Assembly (NCBI GenBank): GCA_014905825.1
Contig: JACGCN010000014.1
Location: 806,001 to 870,000 of the forward strand
DNA from: Lyophyllum atratum
Lineage: Eukaryota > Basidiomycota > Agaricomycetes > Agaricales > Lyophyllaceae
Direction: 5' to 3'
Length of the DNA stretch: 64,000 nucleotides
Position numbers and translations under genes: made by a program. The notes under the pieces are model-generated. The model worked only from the letters and a program-made list of their open reading frames with translations, was not told the origin of the DNA and did no database searches. This document shows positions 35,502 to 45,704 of this stretch, piece after piece (positions within the stretch are counted from its first letter, which is position 1; each line of letters begins with the position of its first letter).

Positions 35502-35719
35502 TGTTGGAATCTCGCCCGGATTAGTTAATCAGGCATGACGACATGCTGACTTATCATAGAAGTTTTCTTATTCAGTAAAATTTACTTACAATTTTCTACA
35601 TTAATAATACAGACATAGCTAGGTATATAAACGGAAATACACTGGCCAATCTCCTTACGAGATTGTCCACCCTCGGCTTAACCGCCCCTGTGCTCGCTAT
35701 CAAGCCCGAAATCACAACA
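35502..35719 (+). repeat. 5' LTR
   Basis: 218 bp, TG...CA ends, identical to the copy at 36185-36402. It contains a TATATAAAC motif about two-thirds of the way along its first 150 bp. Confidence 0.92.
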
Positions 35720-35791
35720 CAATCTCGTATAGCCTGCACACACCCTCTGCTCTCTAGTCGCCCTCTACATCTCTATCCGCGATGACCCGAT

Positions 35792-35971
35792 ATGGCAATG
35801 GTCGGTAAATATTCGCCAAACGTCACCTGTTACACTTGTGGGAAAAAGGGGCATTTAGCCCGAAATTGCCGAGATGCGAAGAAGGACAGGACAGGGAAGG
35901 ATGATGACGCAAAGAAGACTGATGCGCCCGACAACGCGCACATCGCGACCGACGACGATTACGCTTTCTGA
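35792..35971 (+). CDS. Gag-type zinc-knuckle ORF of the miniature element
   Basis: 59 aa from an ATG at 35792. It has one CCHC knuckle (CYTCGKKGHLARNC, C-X2-C-X4-H-X4-C) followed by a Lys/Asp-rich tail, like the nucleocapsid end of copia-type Gag. It probably binds element RNA, or is simply what remains of a longer Gag-Pol. It is preceded by no shell or matrix-like region. Confidence 0.75.
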   Translation: MAMVGKYSPNVTCYTCGKKGHLARNCRDAKKDRTGKDDDAKKTDAPDNAHIATDDDYAF

Positions 35972-36184
35972 TCCCGAGATCACTTCTCGATGACGTATCC
36001 CGAGGCCAGGGAGAGCCTCGATGATGGAAGTTGGTGGTTTCCAGAGCCAGGGAGAGCTTCGATGACGCGCAATGATAGAGATTCCGGGGCCACAGAGAGC
36101 CTTGAAGACAAACTCGAATTTTTAGATATACTTTCTTTTTATTTTCTAACTCTTACTATAGTGTCATGCCAGATTAAGGGAGAG

Positions 36185-36402
36185 TGTTGGAATCTCGCCC
36201 GGATTAGTTAATCAGGCATGACGACATGCTGACTTATCATAGAAGTTTTCTTATTCAGTAAAATTTACTTACAATTTTCTACATTAATAATACAGACATA
36301 GCTAGGTATATAAACGGAAATACACTGGCCAATCTCCTTACGAGATTGTCCACCCTCGGCTTAACCGCCCCTGTGCTCGCTATCAAGCCCGAAATCACAA
36401 CA
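36185..36402 (+). repeat. 3' LTR
   Basis: 218 bp and identical to the 5' LTR. It is preceded by a polypurine tract and followed by the GCGCA target-site duplicate. Confidence 0.92.
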
Positions 36403-37954
36403 GCGCACTCTGAAGCACAGCCGGGAGCGAGCAAGGGAGAAGGAGGGAGAAGGTCAGTGCGAAACAAGCTTGATTAGTGTTCGTGGTAAAGAATAGGAAG
36501 GACTGATTGTGTCTGTCTAGGAGAGACTAGTGCTGTGGAGTTCCTCGCGGTGCCAGTCGGCGATGTATGATGATGTCTTAGTCGCCACCAGGTATAGTCA
36601 ACTTGACCCCACCCCTTCATCCTCGCTTCAATCGAGCCTAGAACTTCCTGTACGTCAGCCCTCGTCGCACTTCGAAGAAGGTCACTAATTTCCTGTCTGT
36701 TTCCTTTATCCCAGGTGACGTTGCAGTCAGTCTTCAGCCTAGACCAATTCCCATTGTGAGTGGTCGTCACCGGGTTGTAAGGACAAGGCTCGCACGGATC
36801 GATGGCAGGAGGAGGGCTCGGCTACTTGTGGAGGAAGTGAAGGAATTGAAGAGGGTCGAGCTATGATGACCTAGTCACGGTAGAGGGGGGGAATGCTGAT
36901 GCATGCGAGCAGGCAGCCCACGCGGCTCGTGCTGCTCACGCGCGGCATCGTTGCGCAGGGTACGGTTCGGTTTTACCAGAAGAAGTTGAGACTGCTGTGA
37001 AGGGTGTCGGGGGGAGGGTAGACCCTACACAGTTACACACTATGGCTGTAGATATAACTAATATATATCATTCCTACAATGCATATCTCTCCTGATTACA
37101 CTAGTATCTATTGAGGCGGGAGAGGATCCGAATGCCCATACGACGACCTGAAGCGCGAATATCTAGAGTTTGCCCAAATAAGGAAGTGGCGGCGCCGCCG
37201 GTCTGAACAGTGAGCTCGAAGGTGAGAGGAGGGCCTATCCAAATCGGGGTATACAGGCGGGACTGGGTGTGTGAGGAAACGTTGCCACCTTCTAAATTAG
37301 AGCAATATTCGCAAATATGGCCTTCTGATTAGAGGCAATATTCGCGAAGTCATCCTCTGAGTTAGAGGCATGTTCGCGAACCCTATCCGATGTCATCACC
37401 ACAGGTGCCCCAGCCCCGTCTTTCAATATGGTACCTTCCATACTTTTTCTCCATCCGAATCTTTTTTGGCCCCTAGGCCCGATACCCTCCCCTACTTCAT
37501 GAATGGTTCATTATCAGTGGTAATGGGTATGCTTACAACGCGCAGCATGGAGAGAGCAACGGGAGAAGGTGAGTGAGAAACGAGCTTGATCTGACAGTCT
37601 GTGCTGGGGTTGTGTTGGGGAGTTGCTCGCGGTTCGACTCGACGACGTGTGCGTATGGTACTGCCGGCTTGATGTACATACAGTGTACGCAGTGGAGCTC
37701 ACAACAGGACGGTACGTGTACCTTTATACTCGTGGCCAGCCCTCACCGGAGGATACCACTGACGACTCAAGGCTTGCCCTTCCTTGAGGGACTAGTCACT
37801 CGTCTAGTGTATCGTCGAAATCAGATCCGCTCGCATGGAAGGCTACCCGTTCTAGGCTTCATGGACAGTAACAGACTACCAGTTGGCTAGTATCGATAGG
37901 TGGCTGGCAGTCCACAGGCAAGACTTTAGTTCTATGTATCCTGAGAAGACGAGT
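36403..37954. other. Upstream side of F-box gene 3 with a second, diverged copy of the same flank
   Basis: No gene. The part at about 37360-37610 (CCATCCGAATCTT, TAATGGGTATGC, GCGCAGCATGG, AACGAGCTTGAT) repeats the flank that the LTR element interrupts (about 35400-35500 plus 36403-36475). The F-box upstream region has therefore been duplicated about 1.1 kb away, but here without a gene. Confidence 0.5.
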
Positions 37955-38462
37955 TCAAGTCGACTTGGACTTGAAAATTGAGGCATCAATTGGGGTTGCG
38001 ATCGTTAGGTGTGCGCCTGCGGCTGCGGCTGCAGCGGGGAGTAAAACGGCCCTCTCTTCGGGGTCGTCGATGGGTGTGTGCGTGTGGGCGAGGAGGATGG
38101 AGTAGCGCCCCGCAGAGGAAGAGTCGCGCTTCAGCATCGCTTTTGCCAGCTGGGAGGTCTAAGCCTCAGATGGGTGTACAGTAGAGTGAGGAGGGAGGGG
38201 GAGGGGCGAAGAACTCACGAGGGAGAAAGGCGCTGGCCGGTGAGATACCTGTTGCTGCGGTGAGGACCGTCGCGCCTGCTGAGTACGGAGTCCGTGAACC
38301 TACTTGCCGGAAATAAACTCGATTCAGTTACACAAGAGGGAGGAGAAGAGAGGAGAGGAGTGAAAAAGGAAGGGAGAAAGGGGGAGGGGGAGAGAGGGAA
38401 GGAGGGACGTACCATGCTCCCCGCCTGAACCAGATGGCTCGCCCCCCCACAGACTCGCACAA
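37955..38462 (-). pseudogene. Fragment of the sucrose-type transporter gene
   Basis: On the minus strand this corresponds to the end of exon 2 (SHLVQAGSM), exon 3 (FTDSV, with an internal deletion) and the start of exon 4 (SILLAHTHTPIDDPEERAVLLPAA) of the intact transporter at 39.7-42.2 kb. Introns are still recognisable. The amino-terminal transmembrane half and the last exons are missing and the frame is broken, so it cannot make a transporter. Confidence 0.8.
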
Positions 38463-38589
38463 TTCATCTTCATCCTCTCCGGCACCACCACGCGCCTCCA
38501 GCCCCTCCTGGCGTGCGCCCTGTGTTGTGATACGCCAGGATTTCTTCGGGGTACGATCCTGCCAATGAGAGACGAACGGGGAACATGTC

Positions 38590-39115
38590 TCGTCCTATGA
38601 GTGTCGTCCCATCCGCAACCGTCCTTCTCTGCAGAAATTAGAATCGGTCACGGTGCTGTTGGAGGAAGGGGGGGATGAAGCCTGCCGGTGTCATTGTTGT
38701 TTAAAGGTGTTGTAACGGACGAAGGAAAGAGTGGCGGGCACTAAAGAAAGGAGAAGAGTACGAGGCGGAGCGCCGAAGTTGATCAGTCTCAGCGTTCTAG
38801 CCATGTGTGCCTAGTCTCTCCTAGACAGACACAATCAGCCGTTCCTCCGAGTCCTTTCTTGTATTCTTGCTCATCAGATCCTGTTGGATTGGAAACGGTC
38901 CAATGACCTCTATATCGCTGGCGGAATCATCTTTCCAAAGAAGCTGTCTGAGATGTGAAAGTATGGAGCGCAGTAAGGACCTTGGATGAGCTCATTGTCG
39001 TCCTGCTGTGTCGTTTGTTCGGGCTGTTGAGGGGAATGATCCTGCTGAGGAGAGACGGGCGAATGTAGCGAGATAATGGAGTTATAGGGTCGTGAGGAGC
39101 TTGAAACATTGCGGG
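38590..39115 (-). pseudogene. Internally deleted copy of the 5' end of the exonuclease gene
   Basis: The minus strand carries SRYIRPSLLSRI, TTMSSSKVL and ALHTF as in the exonuclease at 28.96 kb, then the first-intron region (GGGATGAAGCCTGCC), then jumps to sequence from the end of exon 2 (TCCGCAAC...CGTCCTTCTCT). No Exo motifs remain. It abuts the transporter fragment, so two unrelated gene pieces are fused here in the same orientation. Confidence 0.78.
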
Positions 39116-39274
39116 GAGATAAGTAAGAATGGGAAGAGTGCCAATGCCCATGTTGTGTTATGCTCTGCATCTGAGCAGTGAGTACTGAGTACTGAGTACT
39201 GAGTATGGGCCCTAGGCCCCTAAGGGCAATCATGGAAATTCGAACTTAACAAAAAAAGGAAAACAACCAATAAG

Positions 39275-39365
39275 AGTCCCGAAGGTGGTTCGAACACCTG
39301 ACCCTGCGATGTGTTGTGAAGCAGTGGTACTGCAATCGCATGCTCTACCACTGAGCTATCGAGAC
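39275..39365 (-). tRNA. tRNA-Cys (anticodon GCA) with 19-nt intron
   Basis: On the minus strand the acceptor GTCTCGA pairs with TCGGGAC (one G-T). The D arm is GCTC-AGTGGTA-GAGC, the anticodon stem TGCGA/TCGCA and the T arm AGGTG-TTCGAAC-CACCT. The 26-nt anticodon loop is 7 nt plus a 19-nt intron after position 37, leaving TTGCAGA with anticodon GCA. The discriminator is T, as expected for tRNA-Cys. Confidence 0.93.
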
Positions 39366-39733
39366 GTTGTGATAAGGGAGCGATGCGTTGATCGTGTCAT
39401 GATACTCGTTACGTAATGACTTCACTCCGAGTCCTGACCACGTCGCACCGAAGCTGCGTATTGCATCCATGTCGCGGGTATTGGTTTACTGAGGCTATAA
39501 AGTGAGTAGCAACGTAGCGAAGTTTACTGTATGCTGAATGTTGTTGTAGCTCCCTGCTTCGTCGCCAGGTGCCAACTGTTGTCAGTTCTTGTCGTGTGTC
39601 ACGGTGTGCACAAGGTGGCCTACTGTTCGAGCGTAATCTAGGCGTAGGGTACGTCCTGACAGTCATTTGAAATGTTTCTACCCACTAACGCTACAGAACT
39701 AGCATAGTATCCTTCACCTTGTCACCCGCAGTC
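39366..39733. other. Upstream region of the transporter gene
   Basis: No gene seen; it is the likely promoter and 5' untranslated region of the transporter. Confidence 0.4.
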
Positions 39734-42156
39734 ATGACAGGCTTCACCCCCCTCCCCCTCGACGCGTCCTCCCGCACCCAAAAGTTCGCCGGAAAAGCCT
39801 CCATCGCCGGCCCCAAATGGACGCACCTCCCCACCCTCACCATCGGGCTCCTCGGCGTCCAAATCTTCTGGTCCGTCGAGATGGGCTACGCCTCCCCGTA
39901 CCTCCTCTCCCTAGGCCTCTCCAAATCCTCCATGGCCGTCGTATTCCTCGCCGGGCCGCTCTCCGGACTCATCATGCAACCCATCATCGGCGTCCTCGCC
40001 GACACATCCACATCGCGCTTCGGCCGCCGCCGTCCGTTCATGATGGTGGGCACCGTGATATGTGTCCTCGCCATGCTGCTCCTGGGGTACACCCGTGGGT
40101 TCGCCGGCGTATTCACGAGGCTGGGCTCGCCGGGGAACGACGCGTTGACGATTGCGCTCGCTGTGGTGGCCATCTACCTGATTGATTTCTCGATAAACGC
40201 TGTCATGGCGATGGACCGCGCGCTTCTTGTGGATACGCTCCCGCCTTCCGCGCAGGCGTCGGGGAATGCGTGGGCGGCAAGGATGCTGGGCATTGGAGCG
40301 GTCGTGGGGTTCTTTGTTGGGAGTATCCCGCTGCCTGCTATGTTTCCGTTCCTGGGGACCACCCAGCTCCAGGTCCTCAGCGTCATTGTGTCCGTGCTCC
40401 TCCTCGGAGGCCACGTGGTAATGGCCGCGTGCGTGAAAGAACGCGTCCTCCTCAAAAGCACGGACCGGCCTTCGTCTAAACGACCCAATGCGTTCATACG
40501 CGAAGTCCGAGAGCTGTGGTCGAACCTCCTCACACTCCCCCCCGTCATTCGCCAAATAGTACGTACCCTCCCTTCCCTTTGCGTAGCCTTACTAACGGCA
40601 ACCCACAACGGAATTAGTGTATAATACAATTCTTCGCGTGGATAGCGTGGTTCCCCATCCTCTTCTACACTACAATCTACATAGGCGACTTGTACAGACG
40701 CTCCACCCCCCTCGCCTCCACACCCTCCCCCGCCGCGCGCGACGCGGAAGCCACGCGCCTCGGCACCCGCGCCCTCTTCTTCTCCGCCATCCTCTCGCTG
40801 TTCCTCAACCTCGTGCTGCCGGCATTCGTCGCGACGCCCGCTACACGCACGCGGCGGAGGGGGAACTCACGGGTTGGGTCGGGGGCGCTGGAGGAGGTGT
40901 CAGGTGCATGGGCGTGGGTGAGGGTGCCGGAGGGGATGAAGGTGAATTTGGCGAGTTTGTGGGCTGTGAGCCACCTCGTTCTGGCTGGGAGTATGCTTGC
41001 TACGCTGTACGTCCTCCTTCCTTCCCCTTCCTCTTTCACCCTCGTTTATCTTCGGCGTGGAGGTTCACGGACTCCGTAGGCGGCGCGACCATCCTCATCA
41101 CCATCACAGGGTTCTCGTGGGCCATCACGCAGTGGGCGCCTTTCTCCCTCGTAAGTCCTTCACCCCTGCCTCTACCCCTAGAGTCCCGACGGTCTGACGC
41201 TTGGACCCCTCCCAGCTGGCAGAAGCGATACTGACGACGCCCGACCCCTCCTCTACCGCCCGCAACTCCATTCTCCTCGCGGACGCCCGCACACCCATCG
41301 ACGACCTCGAGGCTGAAGGGGAGACTGCTGTGTTCCTCCCCGCTGCGTCTGCATCGAACCACGAGCGAGACCCTCGTGGCTCCAAACATGGGCATGACTC
41401 CGGGGCACATACCTCTAACAACGACCACGACCACGAGGACGGGGACGAGCACTCCGATTTAGACGAAGACGAAGAGGAGCACCCCGCAAATGCAAATGCG
41501 AATTTGGGCGTGCTGGGCAACCACGGGGCGCGCGTGAGCCGGGTACAGCTGCAGCTTGATGATGGGGACGCGGAGTGGGAGGATGTGGATGATTTTGGGG
41601 GGAGGGTGGAGGAGGAGGGGGAGGGTCGGGGTGAGGGGAGAGGTGGGGGTGGAGGGGGAGGAGGAGGGTTGAGTGCGAAGGCTGGTATTATACTCGTGCG
41701 TCTTCTTCCCTCCCCACGCCCCTCCGCATATACTCATCTCTAAACCGCGCATGTACAGGGCATCCACAACGTCTTCATCGTCGTCCCCCAATTCCTCGTA
41801 ACGGGCCTCTCAGCAGTTATATTCGCCATATTCGACCCCGCCGTGCAGCCGCAGCCGCATATCCTCCCGCCCGCCGCTCCTCCTCCTCCTCTCCCCACTG
41901 GTAGCCCAAGTACATCAGAGCTCGTGCGGGCGGTGGTGAGGGGTTTGGTGAGAGGGGAGGGTGAGGGGGAGGGGGCAGGGAGGGGGGGCGAGTCGAATTC
42001 GGTGGTGTACATCTTTCGGTGCGTGCGGTTTTTGGTGCTTTTGCTGGTTTGGATGTGGGGCTGATTGTGGGGGGCACGTGTAGGCTGGGAGGGGTGAGTG
42101 CGTTGATTGCGGGGGTGTTGTGTTGGAGGCTTGCGAGGGAGCTGAGGCATCGGTGA
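39734..42156 (+). CDS. GPH/SUT-type sucrose or alpha-glucoside:proton symporter
   Basis: join(39734..40558, 40618..41006, 41063..41150, 41216..41695, 41759..42018, 42084..42156), 704 aa, all phases closing. The first half has the SUT/GPH layout: EMGYASPYLLSLG in helices 1-2, the signature RFGRRRP (residues 95-101) in the first cytoplasmic loop, and hydrophobic helices up to about residue 245. The second half continues with IIQFFAWIAWFPILFYTT, then SWAITQWAPFSL and GIHNVFIVVPQFLVTGL near the end, as in Schizosaccharomyces Sut1 and plant sucrose carriers. Such proteins import sucrose or maltose with protons across the plasma membrane. Unusual is a long cytoplasmic loop (about residues 440-590) rich in His, Asp, Glu and a Gly run. 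Three truncated copies occur at 38.0, 47.5 and 51.2 kb. Confidence 0.92.
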
Positions 42157-42572
42157 GGATGGGAGAGGAAAACCGGATTTAACCTCCCAGACGGGGGTGG
42201 GGGGGGGAGTGTTTTGGATGTGGATCCAGTAGACTGACCAGGCTCGGACTTATACAAGCGCAGTCATATATAATCGGGTTAGAAGAGCATTGCTGTGTCG
42301 TTTTTTTTTCGCTTTACATTCGAGCTTGTGGACGTTGTATTGTATAGCTTCGTTGGTTAAATACCCTACGTCTATTTGAATTGCTATGGTGGAGTGTACT
42401 GCAGATTGCGGCGTTCAAGTACGCTGGGTCGGCTGAAGTTTTTCCCGCGATCAAGGTGGCAGTAGCGCTCGTACTTCCTTGAACCTTCTTCCAAGTCGTT
42501 TCTGCACACTTGCTCGTTCCCTGCTGCACCTGATACGCGATGATACACCACGTCGCGCAGAAGGCCAAAAAA
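42157..42572. other. Shared flank between transporter and F-box genes
   Basis: No gene. The stretch with ATATATAATCGGGTTAGAAG and TAGCTTCGTTGGTTA is repeated after the transporter fragments at about 47.87-48.00 and 52.44-52.57 kb, marking a duplicated unit. Confidence 0.55.
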
Positions 42573-42880
42573 GATTCGGATCATGATGGAGAGGAACGAT
42601 AACAGGTATGTATTGTTCAACAAGAAAAATTGGGTCCGTGCACGTACAGTGGGCGTTGATGTTGTTTTAGATATACATAGGTTGGTGGCGAGTTATTCCC
42701 GTTACGAACAAGATTCGGATGGTCATGGAGAAAAACTACAAAAGGCGTCTATTGTTCAAGATTTCGAAATCGGGTCCGTGCACGTACAGTGGGCGTTGAT
42801 GTCTCTTTCAGATAAGTATAGGTTGGTGCCGACTTGTTGTTTCCCACTTCCAATCTTCCCCGTTACCTGCACCCACGACA
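42573..42880 (+). repeat. Two tandem repeats of about 140-150 bp upstream of F-box gene 4
   Basis: Units start with GATTCGGAT at 42573 and 42712 and share AACTA/ATGTATTGTTCAA, GGGTCCGTGCACGTACAGTG and GGGCGTTGATG. The same pair occurs before F-box gene 6 (48342 and 48511) and after the last transporter fragment (about 52773 and 52991). Being close to promoters, they may influence expression of the downstream gene. Confidence 0.7.
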
Positions 42881-42955
42881 CTTCGTCAGTTTGCGACATA
42901 ACGACTCACTGAGCCTCATCTCGAAGGTCTAGGATATTTTCTCGCCCGAGTGATC

Positions 42956-44720
42956 ATGGATGGTACGCTATTTTTACCTCAGCTTCTAACATTACGCTCA
43001 AACGGAGGATTCAGCATCAGTCCTTCAAGGTGATGGCAGAGCCACTGCCTTTAGCAATACCCCTACCCGGGAGGCTGCATATATACGCATCCGAGAAGAA
43101 ATGCATTCCTGGAAACAATACCATAACGAACTGAGCCTCATCTCTCGTCTTCCGGTGGAACTCCTCGTGGCCGTGTTCAAGTACAATGTCGGGGTTACTG
43201 GGTCCTCCAACTTGGGCTGCATGCGCGTCTCTCACGTGTGCTCGCATTGGCGCCGTGTTGCGTTGGCATATCCGAGTCTCTGGACCACTCTACCATTTCA
43301 TCGTCCGAGGTGGGCAAAGGAGATGCTGGCGCGTTCCAAAATGGCGCCTCTCATCATCGGCCCGCTCGTATTTCTCAAATCCGAATCGTGGCATCCTCCG
43401 CATTTGTTGTCTGCACCATGCGCGGCGGCCCCACTCGTCAAGGCCACTATGAGCCAGTTATCATGTATCAAAAAATTCGCACTCCATCAAGGGCACCTTG
43501 GCGAGGAGAGTTTTATGGAGATTGTCGGCCTTCTTGATTCTCCTGCGCCGCTTTTGGAAACCCTCGAAATCTCCTTCTACAACCGTCTCCGGGCCGAGAA
43601 CAGGCTGCCAGATCATCTATTTTCCGGGGAGGCACCACGATTAACCCACCTCCTTGTTGACAAAGGTATCTTGAACTGGAAAGCCCTACCCTTTACGCAT
43701 CTCAAATCCCTTGAAGTCCAAAGTCCAATGGAGGCTCCACCCCTCGAGCACATCATTTCCGCCCTTGCAAACCTGCCATTGCTTGAATCTTTCAAATGCA
43801 CTACAAGCTACGCCCATCCGGCGGGTGTTACCTCTACCCCTTGGACAGTCGTCGTCGACCTCCCGCGACTCGCCAACCTCGAGATAAGATCCGGCCTTCC
43901 CTCGTGTGTTTTCCTAGTAGATCATATCACCTACCCTGAGACTACTTGGGTCATGGTCAGTTGTAGCGTTATGCTCATGTTCGAGCAACATACCTCCAAC
44001 GTTTCTTGGGCCCAGGGGTTGGCCAATGATCTGATACGAAGGGCGCGAAAACCAATCCACTCCCTGGACGTTCAGGAGGACGCGATGACTGTTGCGACAT
44101 CCCATGACGGTATCCGATATAACCGTGAATCTCAAGTGGAACTCCATTTCGACTTTACCTCGACGAGGCAGTCCATTGTCGACATTGCGGTGGGCATTAT
44201 TCAAGCACTTCCGACGCTAGAACACACGCAGACGCTGGTGGTCGAGGGTATTCCTTTGCCCAAAGAAACCTGGATAAATCACTTCCGTGGCCTCAATCGG
44301 GTGAAGAAGCTCCGCGTCGGGCGTAAGTGCTCTGGCTTTGTCAAGGTGTTTTCGGACAGCTCCTTGGCCATGCTTGGTCAATCTGATCATGCTGATCATT
44401 TCGCATTCGGGGCTTTACGCAAACTGACAATCTCCCATTGGATGTTCGACGAGACCTATGATTATTTTGAGGATTGGACCGGGAAGAGTCCGCAGAGCTG
44501 CGTGGCTAGGCTCATCGACGGTCTGAAGGCAAGGCAGGAAACAGGGTTGGTTCTTGAGAAGTTGGTCCTCGACAATTGTCGCCATATTGAGGAAGTAAGC
44601 GTGGCTGAACTGCGCGAGTATGTCAATGCCCTTGAGTGGGATGAGGACTCAGGCTTTTCTTCGTGCTCGTATGATGAGGATCATGATGATGGGGACGATG
44701 ATGATGATGATGAATTATGA
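42956..44720 (+). CDS. F-box protein 4 (cluster family)
   Basis: Predicted as join(42956..42962, 43030..44720), 565 aa. First exon ATGGATG; 67-bp intron with a good CTAAC branch site. Without splicing the ATG is out of frame with the F-box. The F-box-like domain is SRLPVELLVAVF ... RVSHVCSHWRRVAL ... YPSLWTTLPF, followed by leucine-rich blocks (LSCIKKFAL, LPRLANLEI, LNRVKKLRV) and a long Asp tail (DDGDDDDDDEL). It probably acts as an SCF ubiquitin ligase receptor with unknown target. It stands downstream of the intact transporter gene, an arrangement repeated in part by F-box gene 6. Confidence 0.85.
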
Positions 44721-44900
44721 CGATTCGGACCTCCTATTTGAATACTGATTTCTGGAGTGCGCATACATATGTAGTATGTAGTAGATGTCTCGCTGGACTA
44801 CGTCCGATGAGGAGGATTATGATGAATATTGATGATGATTTCGACATCCTATCTGAATACCAGCTTCTGTAGTGCGCATATGTACGAGTAGTAGATACCT
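44721..44900 (+). repeat. Duplicated 3' end of F-box gene 4
   Basis: After the stop codon the end of the gene is repeated: ATGATGAGG..GATGATGATTTCGAC followed by TGAATACCAG..TTCTGTAGTGCGCATA copies ATGATGATGAATTATGACGA..TTGAATACTGATTTCTGGAGTGCGCATA about 110 bp earlier. It is probably slippage or unequal exchange in the GAT repeat. Confidence 0.6.
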
Positions 44901-45704
44901 ATCACCTCACTCGGGATCAAGGTACTCCGAAAATCGAGAGACCAACAAGCGCTAGCGCTGTACCGTGCTTTTCTAGCTAAATCTTCTGTACAGTACCCAT
45001 GAAAGCCAGTACTCCGAAATCCACTAACCGCCTCAGCCCCAAAAACCAAAGGACCTTGACCAACATGAACCTAGAGTGCACAGCCTCCCACCCTTCGACC
45101 TCCCAATTTGCTCCCATAGACACTGCGTGGACCCCAGGCTCTTCCTCGTCGACATGATCGACGTGACCAAGGAGGAAGATCTCTTCAAACGCCTGAAAGC
45201 GGAGGCGCCGTGAATACGTTGAGGGGTTGGTCACGAATCTCAACCTACGCGTACCGTCCTGTTGTAAATTCAACTGCGCACACTATATGTGCATCAAGCC
45301 AAAAGTACCCTCCGCGTCCGTCGCCAAGTCGCATCGCGTCGCGCGAGCAACTTCCCAGGACAACCCCAGCACAGACATGCACAGACATGCACAGACTCAG
45401 GTCCGATCACCCTCCGTTCGTTTCTCACTCACCTTCTCCCATTGCTGGCTCCCTGCTGCGCCTGGTGCGCATACCGATAATGGACCACTCATAAAGGAAG
45501 AGCCAAAAAAGTCGGAAACGTATGGAAGCTTGAAAGTGTGAAAGACGGGGCTGGGCCTGGGCTCGGCCAGGCCCCATGGCCGCCCAAGGCTGCTGGGCCT
45601 GCGCGTTTGTCATTATTTGTTTCTGGGGTTGGTAGCAAATCAAAATCTGGCCGCTTGCACTTTTTCCTGACGACCACTGCGCGCGGACACTGATTGTAGC
45701 GATC
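44901..45704. other. Intergenic between F-box genes 4 and 5
   Basis: No gene. The part near 44.98-45.07 kb (TAAATCTTCTGTA, CCCATGAAAGCC) recurs at 51.03-51.12 kb. The part near 45.40-45.50 kb (GTTTCTCACTCACCTTCTCC, GCGCATACCGATAATGG) is the F-box upstream block also seen at 9.3 kb and, inverted, at 35.5 and 37.5 kb. Confidence 0.5.

Larger units (their letters stand above)
35502..36402 (+). mobile_element. Miniature LTR retroelement (TRIM / TR-GAG-like)
   Basis: Two identical 218-bp LTRs beginning TGTTGG and ending CAACA enclose only 465 bp. The 5-bp sequence GCGCA flanks both ends (35497-35501 and 36403-36407), a perfect target-site duplication. A purine-rich ATTAAGGGAGAG lies directly before the 3' LTR as polypurine tract, and the LTR contains a TATATAAAC promoter-like motif. 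The interior encodes only a CCHC zinc-knuckle Gag remnant and no protease, reverse transcriptase or integrase, so it must be moved by another element's enzymes. Identical LTRs mean recent insertion. The internal region also has two or three copies of a CCAGGGAGAGC(C/T)TCGATGA motif. I could not identify a tRNA primer-binding site. Confidence 0.92.

Noticed and set aside
36474..36770. 98-codon minus-strand frame next to the LTR element
   Set aside because: It lies in duplicated non-coding F-box flank, lacks any known domain and overlaps other frames.
39911..40555. 214-codon minus-strand frame opposite transporter exon 1
   Set aside because: GC-rich third positions of the real gene leave the opposite strand open. 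The product is a charged low-complexity string with no known domain.
44696..44840. GAT-rich stretch as a regulatory repeat
   Set aside because: It is the codon run for the acidic tail of F-box gene 4 plus its partial duplicate, which explains it fully.
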